This document shows, piece after piece, positions 1-8,762 of a stretch of DNA of 64,000 nucleotides. The position numbers and the translations under genes were made by a program. Numbering within the stretch: position 1 is the first letter of the stretch; each line of letters opens with the position of its first letter. A model generated the notes under the pieces. It was not told the origin of the DNA and did not search any database. It saw only the letters and a list, made by a program, of their open reading frames with translations. The stretch covers positions 1 to 64,000 of the forward strand of contig JAQBNZ010000223.1 in assembly GCA_028288285.1 (NCBI GenBank), given 5' to 3'. Origin of the DNA: Mucilaginibacter sp. (GTDB lineage: Bacteria; Bacteroidota; Bacteroidia; Sphingobacteriales; Sphingobacteriaceae).

Positions 1-2
1 CT

Positions 3-2987
3 TTAGAAACGCAGCAAGCTTTAAATGAAGAACTGGCTGCCTCTAATGAAGAGCTGGCATCTATCAATAAGGAATTACTACAAACGCAGGATAGCCTTGC
101 AGATCTGAATAATAACCTTGTTGAAAAGGTAGCCTCAAGAACTAAAGCACTTGCAGAAAGTGAAGCAGCGTTACAGGCGTTGAATAAGAAACTGACGGCC
201 ACTGTTGAAGAATTGTCAATAAGCAGGGCTGATCTCATCAAGAAAAACAATGATCTTTCTGCCAGTGAACATAACACACGGAGTATTGTAGCAAATGCAC
301 CGTTTCCGATAGGTATTTATATTGGCAGGGAAATGCGGATCACGATTGCAAACCAAGCCATCATTGATGTTTGGGGTAAGGGTAGCGAGGTGATAGGTAA
401 GCTTTATTCTGAAGTTTTACCAGAGCTGGAAAATCAAGAGATATTTGCTCAGCTTGACCGTGTATTTACAACCGGCATCCCTTTTCATGCCAGGAACCAA
501 CGGCTGGATTTGGTTGTTGACGGCGAAGTCAAGACCTTATACTTTAATTACAGTTTTACCGCTTTATTTGACCAAGCCGGAGATGTTTATGGTGTGATGA
601 ATACGGCGGCAGAAGTTACCGATATTGTTTTAGCAAAACTAAAAATTGAGCAAAGCGAAAGAAACCTGTACAATATGGTTAGGCAGGCTCCGGTAGGCAT
701 GTGTATTCTAAAGGGTCAACCCTTGTTTATAGAGGAAGTTAATGATGTTTTTTTAGAGATCGTTGGTAAAGAACGTCATCAGTTCAAAGATACGCCCTAT
801 TGGGTGGTCAATGCCGAGGCGGCTCCCTATTATGAATCCATTACGGATCATGTAATAGCAACCGGAGAAACCTATGAGGCCAGTGAGCACGAGATTATGC
901 TGATTAGAAATGGCAGGGAAGAAATAGTACATGTTGATTTTGTGTATGAGCCTATCAAAGATATCAATGGAAACGTGGAGGCAATCATGATCGTTGCCAT
1001 AGAGGTGACGGATAAAGTAATCGCCCGGAAAGTCTTTGAAAAAGCGTCAATACAATTAGCTGATCTGAACGAAGAACTGGCGGCAGCAAACGAGGAAATG
1101 GCTGCTACCAACGAGGAAATGGCTGCAGTGAACGAAGAACTGGCCACGACGAATGAAGAATTGACCGAAACCCAGGCAAACCTGAAGAGTATTAATAATG
1201 AACTTGCGGAAAGCGAATTCAGGTTAAGTATGGCCATTGAATCAACCCATTTAGGGACATGGGATTATAATCCGGTAAGCGGGGAATTGTACTGGTCTGA
1301 GGAGTCGAAAAACATCTTTGGTTTTCCCGTGAAGCAATCTATAACATTTGAGGCATTTTCCAACCATATTCACCTGGATGATAGAGACCGTTTATATTTG
1401 GAAATACAAAAATCCTTAGCAAATAAGGACACACACTATGATGTTAGCTACCGGATCTTCCGTTTTGACAACGATACTGTTCGCTGGGTTAGGGTTCAGG
1501 GTACTGTATATTTTAATGCTGAAGGCCGGCCGGTTCGGTACCTGGGTACTATTTTGGATATTACAGAAGATAAATTGGCTCAGGAAGCACTGGCACGAAG
1601 TGAAAAGCTTTTTAAATCTATCGCTTTAAATATTCCCAAATCTTTGATTATCGTAATTGATAAAGAACATCGCTATGTTACCATTGAAGGAGATATTATG
1701 GAAAAAATGGGATATGACAGCAAAGATTATGCAGGTAAGCATCCTACGGAAGTTGCACCGCCTGAACGATATGAAGCCTCCAGGCATTTATATGAAAGGG
1801 TAATGGCCGGCGAAAAGTTTTCAGTTGAGCGCAAGAGTGCAACGGGTGAAAATTATATGGTACATTTTGTGCCACTTAAAAACGAGCATGACGAAGTTGA
1901 CACAGGGTTGATTATTGCGCTGGATATTACAGACATTAAGGAGGCGGAAGAAAAAAGCGCCAAGTTGGCAGCGATCATCGAATCCTCTGATGACGCGATC
2001 ATTAGTAAAACCCTGGGGAGTGTTATAACAAGTTGGAACAATTCTGCAGAACGAATGTTTGGTTATGCCGCGGACGAAATAATTGGGGAAACTATATATA
2101 AACTTATACCTGAGGATAGACAAGAAGAAGAGCCTAACATCCTTTCACGTTTAAAAAATGGCGAGCGTGTAGAGCATTTTGAAACAAAAAGAATTACCAA
2201 GGACGGAAAGCTTATTGATGTTTCTATAACTGTTTCACCTGTTAAAGATAAACAGGGTAATATTATTGGTTTATCTAAAATAGCAAGGGATATAACTGAA
2301 AGGAAAAAGGATGAAATCAGAAAAAACGATTTTATAGGAATGGTAAGCCATGAATTAAAGACGCCACTTACCTCATTGAATGCTATTATTCAGGTAGCCA
2401 ATGCCAAGTTAAAAAACAGTGAAGATGTCTTTTTAAGTGGCGCAATGAATAAAGCTAATATTCAGGTAAAACGAATGACTGGCATGATTAACGGTTTTCT
2501 GAATATTTCGCGACTGGAATCAGGAAAGATCCTAATCGAGAAACTCAGATTCGAAATGGAAAAGATTATTCAGGAGGTAATTGATGAAGTAAACCTTACT
2601 GTAAGTACACATAGCATTAACTTTACCCCGGATAACTTCATTGAAGTTTATGCTGATCCAGATAAGATCGGTTCGGTAATCTCAAATCTAATCAGCAATG
2701 CCATTAAGTATTCGCCGAAGGGGAAAAACATTGAAATAAAATGTGAACAGGCAAATGAGCGGGTTATTGTTAGCGTGAGAGATGAAGGTATGGGTATTAA
2801 GCCACAGGATGCTGAAAAGATCTTTGACCGCTATTATCGAGTAGAAAGCAACCATACACAACATATTTCGGGTTTTGGAATTGGACTTTATTTAAGTGCA
2901 GAAATCATTAAACGACATGATGGTGAAATTTGGGTGGAAAGTGAAAGCGGTGTAGGAAGTACATTTTACTTTAGCTTACCTATATAA
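3..2987 (+). CDS. Multi-PAS sensor histidine kinase, 5'-truncated by the window edge
   Basis: Reading frame is open to the left edge (…NEELAASNEELASINKELLQTQ… precedes the TTG listed at 180). Repeated PAS/PAC segments, HisKA motif VSHELKTPLTSLNAI, HATPase C-terminus DEGMGIKPQDAEKIFDRYYR…GFGIGLYLSAEII. Confidence 0.93.
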   Translation, partial: LETQQALNEELAASNEELASINKELLQTQDSLADLNNNLVEKVASRTKALAESEAALQALNKKLTATVEELSISRADLIKKNNDLSASEHNTRSIVANAPFPIGIYIGREMRITIANQAIIDVWGKGSEVIGKLYSEVLPELENQEIFAQLDRVFTTGIPFHARNQRLDLVVDGEVKTLYFNYSFTALFDQAGDVYGVMNTAAEVTDIVLAKLKIEQSERNLYNMVRQAPVGMCILKGQPLFIEEVNDVFLEIVGKERHQFKDTPYWVVNAEAAPYYESITDHVIATGETYEASEHEIMLIRNGREEIVHVDFVYEPIKDINGNVEAIMIVAIEVTDKVIARKVFEKASIQLADLNEELAAANEEMAATNEEMAAVNEELATTNEELTETQANLKSINNELAESEFRLSMAIESTHLGTWDYNPVSGELYWSEESKNIFGFPVKQSITFEAFSNHIHLDDRDRLYLEIQKSLANKDTHYDVSYRIFRFDNDTVRWVRVQGTVYFNAEGRPVRYLGTILDITEDKLAQEALARSEKLFKSIALNIPKSLIIVIDKEHRYVTIEGDIMEKMGYDSKDYAGKHPTEVAPPERYEASRHLYERVMAGEKFSVERKSATGENYMVHFVPLKNEHDEVDTGLIIALDITDIKEAEEKSAKLAAIIESSDDAIISKTLGSVITSWNNSAERMFGYAADEIIGETIYKLIPEDRQEEEPNILSRLKNGERVEHFETKRITKDGKLIDVSITVSPVKDKQGNIIGLSKIARDITERKKDEIRKNDFIGMVSHELKTPLTSLNAIIQVANAKLKNSEDVFLSGAMNKANIQVKRMTGMINGFLNISRLESGKILIEKLRFEMEKIIQEVIDEVNLTVSTHSINFTPDNFIEVYADPDKIGSVISNLISNAIKYSPKGKNIEIKCEQANERVIVSVRDEGMGIKPQDAEKIFDRYYRVESNHTQHISGFGIGLYLSAEIIKRHDGEIWVESESGVGSTFYFSLPI
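1068..1172 (+). repeat. Five in-frame 21-bp repeats encoding NEELAAA/NEEMAAT/NEEMAAV/NEELATT/NEELTET (heptad coiled coil)
   Basis: Direct reading: aac gaa gaa ctg gcg gca gca | aac gag gaa atg gct gct acc | aac gag gaa atg gct gca gtg | aac gaa gaa ctg gcc acg acg | aat gaa gaa ttg acc gaa acc. A related three-unit copy is at 24-86. Confidence 0.9.
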
Positions 2988-3034
2988 CGCTGTTACTTTA
3001 TCAAATAATTAACAACAAATCAAGAGATAAAAAA

Positions 3035-3071
3035 AATGGGGCAAAATCAAACTTTTTGACTTTGCCCCATT
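3035..3071 (-). terminator. GC-rich stem-loop with a T tract on the minus strand
   Basis: AATGGGGCAAA…TTTGCCCCATT, with a poly-A run on the left (poly-T when read on the minus strand). Confidence 0.5.
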
Positions 3072-3267
3072 AAGGGTCCCTAACGGTACAAATGCCGAAC
3101 CGGCTTATATTGGATTTGGAACAAATTGCTGGATTTTAGAACTAAAAGCTACCATTGAATTTCGATTCTGCCATTTGCACCCCTTTCCCTTTCAATTCAT
3201 TTTATCAATATTTAATTGCGCTGGTGTTTGCAAAGTCAACTTGTGTATTTCCTATCTTTAGGTTAAA

Positions 3268-3777
3268 ATGCATATCATGAAAAAGTTTACGCTAATTGGC
3301 CTGCTTTGCGCGGCCTTCCTGTTGGGCTATGGTTTCAGCCGTGTAACCAATCCGGTTAATAGCGGTCCACGCGTGACGGGCCTTGGTGGTATTTTTTTTA
3401 AGGTCAAGGACCCCGCGGCACTGAAAGCCTGGTACGGTAAGAACCTGGGCATCCGCATGGGGGGATACGGTTCAACTTTTGAATGGCACCAGGGCATGGA
3501 CAGTACAAAAAAGGGTTTTACCGCATGGGCGCCGTTTAAGGAAACCACCAAATACTTTCAGCCCTCTGAAAAACAATTTATGATCAATTACCGCGTGGAA
3601 GGGTTGGCTCAGCTTTTAGCCCAAATGAAAGCGGCGGGTATCCTGCCGGTTGACAGCGTGGAAAAGACGAGTTATGGTAATTTTGTACACTTGATGGACC
3701 CGGAGGGCAATAAGATCGAATTATGGGAGCCTAATGATGTGGAATATGCCAAAATGGGCACCGCCACCACCAAATAA
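3268..3777 (+). CDS. VOC/glyoxalase-family protein with N-terminal signal/anchor
   Basis: GLGGIFFKVKDPAALKAWYGKNLGI…FVHLMDPEGNKIELWEP is typical of a glyoxalase/bleomycin-resistance fold. Hydrophobic N-terminus. Confidence 0.85.
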   Translation: MHIMKKFTLIGLLCAAFLLGYGFSRVTNPVNSGPRVTGLGGIFFKVKDPAALKAWYGKNLGIRMGGYGSTFEWHQGMDSTKKGFTAWAPFKETTKYFQPSEKQFMINYRVEGLAQLLAQMKAAGILPVDSVEKTSYGNFVHLMDPEGNKIELWEPNDVEYAKMGTATTK

Positions 3778-3880
3778 ACAGCAGCGATGTCTATTAGTCT
3801 ATGGTCGGTGTTATCCTTTAGACTTGCAGAAAAAAACGGAATGTGTAAAGATCAAACCGTGACTTACCGCCGGATGCCCA

Positions 3881-5038
3881 CTACAAATAAGAGAGCCACC
3901 ACCGGCGGTGCGCACGTTTATAATTACCATACCATTTACAGGGGAAATAAAATGCAGCCACCACAGACAGCCAAAAAAGATAAACGGCCCATAACGGGAA
4001 ACCAAAGCCTTGTGCCTGCCACACAAACGGATTTCCATCGGATTTGAACGGAAGGCCCTTCACTCCGATCAATAAAATATTCATAACCCTAAGCAGGCAT
4101 AAATGCCCGATAAAATAGAAGTAGGGTACATTGCCATAGACTTCAAAGAAAGCGGTTACCCGATTATTAAACTTTTCTGCAAGTGCCAGCAGGACCATTA
4201 CCGGCCCTAGTGTCATAGAGAAAAAGAGCAGCGAAGGCGTTTGTTTAGTTGTGTTGAGAAAAGACAGTAACGTATGGGCCGCATTCCGCTGGACCGACCA
4301 GGGAGCCGGGTCGCCATAATGGTTGACCATCCGCAATAGGATAAACACCCCCATGAACGATAAACCGCAAACCAACAATACTTTTTGTCTTTTCCTAGCG
4401 TCGGCTCCGGTTTGATACAGTTTGCCAAAAACGTAGCCCAGCAGCAGTGCACCCGTCCAGGGGATGACCGCGTACAATTCGGCGATTGACCGGTGGGCGC
4501 TTAGCGGTATGATCGCCCCCCTGGCGGTCAGAAAAATAGTGCACAAAATACCTGTTATTCCATTTTTAGGAGGCCGCACGTAATCCAATGCATTGTGACC
4601 AAATAGAATGAGTAATGCTATAACAGCGATCACCGCCCGCGGCGCACTGATCAGCAGCGCGAGGATAACCATCCCAAAGCCAATAACCCAAAGAACTTCT
4701 AGCACAAGCATGTGGTACTGCAGATCCAGGCTAAACAGTAAGCTGATGATCAGCAGGTCCGACAGAATGAGCCACGCCCCTCTTTTGAGCAGGAAGTGGC
4801 TGAGTTCTTTTTTTGTTCTGCTCTGCCCTGCCAGGAATGCCGATACACCGCTGAGAAAGACGAATGTGGGCGCGCAGTAATGCGTGATCCAGCGGGTGAA
4901 AAAAAGGATCACTGTTGTGGTATGCATGTTCACCGGCGAGGGCCCTGGGTAATGCAGGAAGTCGCGCGAATGGTCCAGCGTCATGATCACCATAATCAGG
5001 CCGCGAATAATGTCAACAGCGTGGATGCGTTCTTTCAT
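3881..5038 (-). CDS. DUF1624/heparan-alpha-glucosaminide acetyltransferase-like multi-pass membrane protein
   Basis: N-terminus RIHAVDIIRGLIMVIMTLDHSRDF, many TM segments, C-terminus KRAHRRWWLSYL, all typical of the family. Confidence 0.85.
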   Translation of the reverse strand: MKERIHAVDIIRGLIMVIMTLDHSRDFLHYPGPSPVNMHTTTVILFFTRWITHYCAPTFVFLSGVSAFLAGQSRTKKELSHFLLKRGAWLILSDLLIISLLFSLDLQYHMLVLEVLWVIGFGMVILALLISAPRAVIAVIALLILFGHNALDYVRPPKNGITGILCTIFLTARGAIIPLSAHRSIAELYAVIPWTGALLLGYVFGKLYQTGADARKRQKVLLVCGLSFMGVFILLRMVNHYGDPAPWSVQRNAAHTLLSFLNTTKQTPSLLFFSMTLGPVMVLLALAEKFNNRVTAFFEVYGNVPYFYFIGHLCLLRVMNILLIGVKGLPFKSDGNPFVWQAQGFGFPLWAVYLFWLSVVAAFYFPCKWYGNYKRAHRRWWLSYL

Positions 5039-5321
5039 CGGTTCGGTTCAGATTTAAATACGGTAAGCCAAGCTATCAGGCTTGTTTCAGCAACCGTTGC
5101 CCGCGGTTATTCGTTCCGGCCCGAGATTCCCGGACAAGAGAATTTTTGTCGTTCAACTTCGTTCATTACCGCTTGCAATATACGACCAAAGACGCTTTCG
5201 CCAAAGCTTGCTTACCCCGCACTAAAGAACTTAATGCGGCAGTGGACGCCTGCATGATACCCGATTTTCTCCGCTTTCAGACTTTAGTCGGCGTTATCAC
5301 TGCATTAATTCCATTCCAAAC

Positions 5322-5355
5322 AAAAAATGCCCCTCATTTTCATGAGAGGCATTTT
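5322..5355 (-). terminator. Intrinsic terminator downstream of tRNA-His
   Basis: AATGCC(T)CTCAT-GAAA-ATGAG(G)GGCATT followed by T's on the minus strand, just after the tRNA 3' end. Confidence 0.85.
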
Positions 5356-5356
5356 G

Positions 5357-5431
5357 GGTAAATGATGGGGCTCGAACCCACGACCCTCGGTACCACAAAC
5401 CGATGCTCTAACCAACTGAGCTACATCTACC
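5357..5431 (-). tRNA. tRNA-His (GTG)
   Basis: Minus strand folds as a cloverleaf: G-1:C73 pair, acceptor GTAGATG/CATTTAC, D-stem GCTC/GAGC, anticodon arm TCGGT-TTGTGGT-ACCGA (GTG), T-arm GTGGG-TTCGAGC-CCCAT. Confidence 0.96.
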
Positions 5432-5535
5432 GTGTTGGAGGATGCAAAAATAGAAATCTTAACTCAATTTGCAAAGCTTTTTTAAAATTACAATATACTT
5501 ACTTTAATTATTTAGAACGATTTTTAATTATTGGG

Positions 5536-5543
5536 TATTTTTG
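5536..5543 (+). promoter_or_regulatory. Bacteroidota -7 box (TATTTTTG) upstream of copA-like gene
   Basis: Matches TAnnTTTG and ends 5 nt before ATG 5549. Confidence 0.5.
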
Positions 5544-5548
5544 TAATT

Positions 5549-7639
5549 ATGGCAGAGCAATTAGTGGAATTGAATGTTACTGGTATGCATTGCAACAATT
5601 GCGCAATGAGTATTCACAAAATATTGGAGAAGAAAGGCTTGCAAAACATATTAGTAAGCTTTGCGTCAGAAGAAGTAAAATTCAGTACAACTGATGGCGC
5701 TCTTTTACCTCAAGTGATTAAAGATATAGAGAGCCTTGGTTTTAAAGTTGTGGATGATGTTAATTTGCAACCAACCGCTTTTTATGAAAAAGTGGAGAAT
5801 AAATTCATCTTTTGCGCCATCTTCACCACTCCACTCCTGCTGCACATGTTATTCCCGTGGCATTTTTTACATAATTCAATTATTCAATTAATATTGTGTT
5901 TACCTGTGTTTATTGTGGGATGCCTGCACTTTGGCAAAAGTGCCTTCAGCTCGGTTAAGAACGGCGTACCTAATATGGATGTGCTGATATTTATTGGCTC
6001 TGCTTCGGCGTTTATTTATAGCCTAACGGGTACCATTCAGCATTTAGGTGAGCATTATCTCTTTTACGAAACCTGCGCCACTATTATCACATTAGTTTTG
6101 CTGGGAAATGTACTTGAAAAACGCTCGGTAAATCAAACCACGTCAGCAGTAAAAGATTTGATGAAATTTCAGCAAGTAAATGCTAACCGTATAATTAACA
6201 ATGACATTGAAGTAGTTAACGTCAAAGAAGTACAAACTGGCGATATGTTACTGGTGAACGAAGGCGACCAGGTGCCGGTTGATGGTGAAATATTATCAGG
6301 TAACGCATTAATAAATGAAGCCATGATAACCGGCGAAAGTATCCCGGTAAGCAAAACTAAATACGATACGGTTATTGGCGGTACAATTGTACAGCAAGGT
6401 AATATTAAAATAATGGCTACAAAGGTTGGCAGCAATAGTGTGTTATCGCAAATTATTGATTTGATGAAAAAAGCACAAGCGGCCAAGCCTCCGGTACAAA
6501 AGCTTGGCGATAAAGTAGCATCGATATTTGTGCCAGTGGTAATACTCATAGCCATGTTCACTTTTGCGATTACGTATTTTGCTACTGATGCAGATATGCA
6601 GCAATCATTGATGAATGCTATAGCAGTATTGGTTATATCTTGCCCTTGTGCAATGGGCCTGGCTACGCCAACGGCAGTGATGGTAGGTTTAGGCAGGGCC
6701 GCCAAAAACGGCATACTGATAAAAGGCGGCGATACTATTGAGGCCGTTGCCAACACCAAGTATGTTTTATTTGATAAAACCGGAACTTTAACCACAGGGA
6801 AGTTCAGCATTAACAACATTAAAGTTGAAGATGGTTTTGATATAGAATTTATTCGCGGTGTTATTACAGCTATTGAGGAACGGTCTAATCACCCAATAGC
6901 AAAATCGCTTGTTGGGGGGTTGCAGGGGCAGCTGCAGCAAAAGGTAATAATGCTTACCGTTAAGGAAGAAAAAGGCTTGGGAATGCGTGCAGAAGATGTA
7001 AATGGCAATAAATATTTCCTGGGGACGGCTAAACAAAATACTAATGATAGTTTTAATCTGTCGCTTTACCAAAACCATGTTTTAATGGCACAGATAGCCA
7101 TTGATGATACCATTAAACCAGATGCCGCCAGGTTGATAGCCCAGCTTAAAAAAACAGGTATTATACCGGTACTACTAAGTGGGGATAAAAGATCGCGTTG
7201 TTTAGCAGTTGCCAAAACAATTGGCATTCAGGAAGTACATGCAGAAATGTTACCTGACGATAAACTGCAAATGGTAGATATTTACCGAAAAAAGGGTAAA
7301 ACTATTATGATAGGCGATGGCATTAATGATGCTCCCGCCCTTACCCAGGCCGACGTTGGTATTTCTATGAATGATGCCAGCCACATTGCTATTCAATCGG
7401 CCAAAGTTATATTGCTTAATACCGATCTGCAATCGGTGGTTAAGTTTTTGCAAATAAGCAGGCATACCTTGCTAACCATTAAACAAAATCTTTTCTGGGC
7501 ATTTGCTTATAACATTATTGCCATACCTGTTGCCGCATTAGGTTTTCTTAATCCGATGGTTGGCGCCTTTGCAATGGCTTTCTCAGATGTTATTGTAATA
7601 GGCAATTCATTGCGATTGAAAATTAAAAAGATAAGCTAA
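5549..7639 (+). CDS. copA: Heavy-metal (copper) translocating P-type ATPase
   Basis: N-terminal HMA domain with GMHCNNC, SCPCAMG CPC motif, DKTGTLT phosphorylation site, GDGINDAPAL. ATG at 5549 preferred over the upstream TTG at 5531. Confidence 0.93.
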   Translation: MAEQLVELNVTGMHCNNCAMSIHKILEKKGLQNILVSFASEEVKFSTTDGALLPQVIKDIESLGFKVVDDVNLQPTAFYEKVENKFIFCAIFTTPLLLHMLFPWHFLHNSIIQLILCLPVFIVGCLHFGKSAFSSVKNGVPNMDVLIFIGSASAFIYSLTGTIQHLGEHYLFYETCATIITLVLLGNVLEKRSVNQTTSAVKDLMKFQQVNANRIINNDIEVVNVKEVQTGDMLLVNEGDQVPVDGEILSGNALINEAMITGESIPVSKTKYDTVIGGTIVQQGNIKIMATKVGSNSVLSQIIDLMKKAQAAKPPVQKLGDKVASIFVPVVILIAMFTFAITYFATDADMQQSLMNAIAVLVISCPCAMGLATPTAVMVGLGRAAKNGILIKGGDTIEAVANTKYVLFDKTGTLTTGKFSINNIKVEDGFDIEFIRGVITAIEERSNHPIAKSLVGGLQGQLQQKVIMLTVKEEKGLGMRAEDVNGNKYFLGTAKQNTNDSFNLSLYQNHVLMAQIAIDDTIKPDAARLIAQLKKTGIIPVLLSGDKRSRCLAVAKTIGIQEVHAEMLPDDKLQMVDIYRKKGKTIMIGDGINDAPALTQADVGISMNDASHIAIQSAKVILLNTDLQSVVKFLQISRHTLLTIKQNLFWAFAYNIIAIPVAALGFLNPMVGAFAMAFSDVIVIGNSLRLKIKKIS

Positions 7640-7649
7640 GCGCTTATCT
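7629..7649. terminator. Stem-loop AGATAAGC-TAAGC-GCTTATCT spanning both convergent stop codons
   Basis: 8-bp perfect stem; T-rich run follows on the minus strand (TTTTTAATTTT). Confidence 0.6.
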
Positions 7650-8144
7650 AAAACTCAACAGCTTAATAAGCAGTGGTATCAATCCAAGGGAAACAGCTAT
7701 AAATATAGCTACCCTCAAATAATTCAAATTCTTCCACTTTGAAGCTTTATTAAGCAGACTAATCTCATTGCTACCAGAATTGGCAATTTTTTGAAACTCG
7801 ATAATGTTGGGTGCAAAATATACCAGCGTCCATACTCTTACTGCAAAATGGATGGCAAATAATATTAAAAACCAATTCCTTATTGTATCTATTTGCCAGC
7901 AAAATGCAATGGCCAGTATAAATGTAACCTCATGAATGGAGTGCATTGCAATCCAAAAAAAATTAAAATCGAGCGCATGTTTACCTTTAAATATCTGTAA
8001 TGATTCTGGCGGTGCAGCTGTCCATTTAGGCACAATAACAACCGTCTCAAATATTTGAGCTCCGTTCATTAAAAAATAAATAAGTATTGTTATAAATATC
8101 CAGGTTTCGGCTCGTGTAATGTATTCTGCTGTTATGTTATTCAT
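7644..8144 (-). CDS. Four-TM integral membrane protein, possibly DUF1772-like
   Basis: 166 aa, four hydrophobic segments; start overlaps the MarR stop (ATGA). Confidence 0.65.
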   Translation of the reverse strand: MNNITAEYITRAETWIFITILIYFLMNGAQIFETVVIVPKWTAAPPESLQIFKGKHALDFNFFWIAMHSIHEVTFILAIAFCWQIDTIRNWFLILFAIHFAVRVWTLVYFAPNIIEFQKIANSGSNEISLLNKASKWKNLNYLRVAIFIAVSLGLIPLLIKLLSFR

Positions 8145-8611
8145 TTGTTATTGTTTAGCTCGTTTGTAAACTCATTCATTATTGCTATTGTGGACAGCAT
8201 GTACTTTTCAACTATCTTGACTTCATTTTCACTAAGTGTCGACATCAGTGCAATCATCCGACTTTGTAAATCGGTAGATGTGGCCCCCATTAGCTTTACA
8301 GTTTCATCGTAATCGGGTACTATTACAATCTTCCGCCTGTCAGCCTTATCAAATGCTCTTTTAACAAGGTGCCTATTTTCGAGCCGGTCTATTACCCCTG
8401 TTATTGCTCCGGTGGTCAACCCTGTAAGTTTAGAAAGTTCACCTGCTGTCATGGTACCGTGCTTAATTAACAATCCTAAATATTTATGATCGGTGCCTGT
8501 AAGACCCGCTTTTTTTGCGATAGCCTCGTGCATCAAAATAGTTGAGTCAGAAAACTTCCCTCCTAATTCGCCAATTCTTTTTATTGTTTCATCGTCTAAT
8601 TTTTCATTCAT
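8141..8611 (-). CDS. MarR-family transcriptional regulator
   Basis: wHTH pattern LGLLIKHGTMTAGELSKLTGLTTGAITGVIDRLENRHLVKRAFDKADRRKIVI. Confidence 0.92.
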   Translation of the reverse strand: MNEKLDDETIKRIGELGGKFSDSTILMHEAIAKKAGLTGTDHKYLGLLIKHGTMTAGELSKLTGLTTGAITGVIDRLENRHLVKRAFDKADRRKIVIVPDYDETVKLMGATSTDLQSRMIALMSTLSENEVKIVEKYMLSTIAIMNEFTNELNNNK

Positions 8612-8625
8612 ATCATATTTTATAC

Positions 8626-8656
8626 AATAAGTATCTTAGCAACTAAGATACTTATT
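8626..8656. promoter_or_regulatory. Perfect palindrome, probable MarR operator 1
   Basis: AATAAGTATCTTAG-CAA-CTAAGATACTTATT (14-bp arms, 3-nt centre), 15 nt upstream of the MarR start codon. Confidence 0.75.
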
Positions 8657-8731
8657 TATTCTTACTTTGCAAATCCATTTTATATGATAATTGGGTATAC
8701 TACCTAAGCAATTCGTTTATAATTAAAATAA

Positions 8732-8750
8732 GCTAACTTTGTAAGTTAGC
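8732..8750. promoter_or_regulatory. Palindrome overlapping the wzx -7 box, possible MarR operator 2
   Basis: GCTAACTT-TGT-AAGTTAGC (8-bp arms); contains TAACTTTG (8734-8741); shares TTAGCAA with operator 1. Confidence 0.55.
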
Positions 8751-8762
8751 AATCTGTAAAAT

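Noticed and set aside
872-1237. 121-aa minus-strand ORF rich in Ser/Ala
   Set aside because: Antisense shadow of the 21-bp repeat region of the histidine kinase.
3787-4047. Small ORFs on both strands (3787-4047, 3811-4038)
   Set aside because: Overlap the 3' end of the DUF1624-type gene in other frames; low-complexity, no start context.
4796-5257. 153-aa plus-strand ORF and the overlapping ORFs 4608-4880 and 5146-5361
   Set aside because: Mostly antisense to the DUF1624-type gene or over the tRNA terminator; no recognisable domain.
5362-5694. ORF 'MMGLEPTTLGTTNRCSNQLSYI…'
   Set aside because: Its N-terminus is the antisense translation of tRNA-His and it runs out of frame into copA; a common spurious annotation.
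6169-6819. 216-aa minus-strand ORF
   Set aside because: Entirely antisense to the well-supported CopA P-type ATPase; no protein-like motifs.
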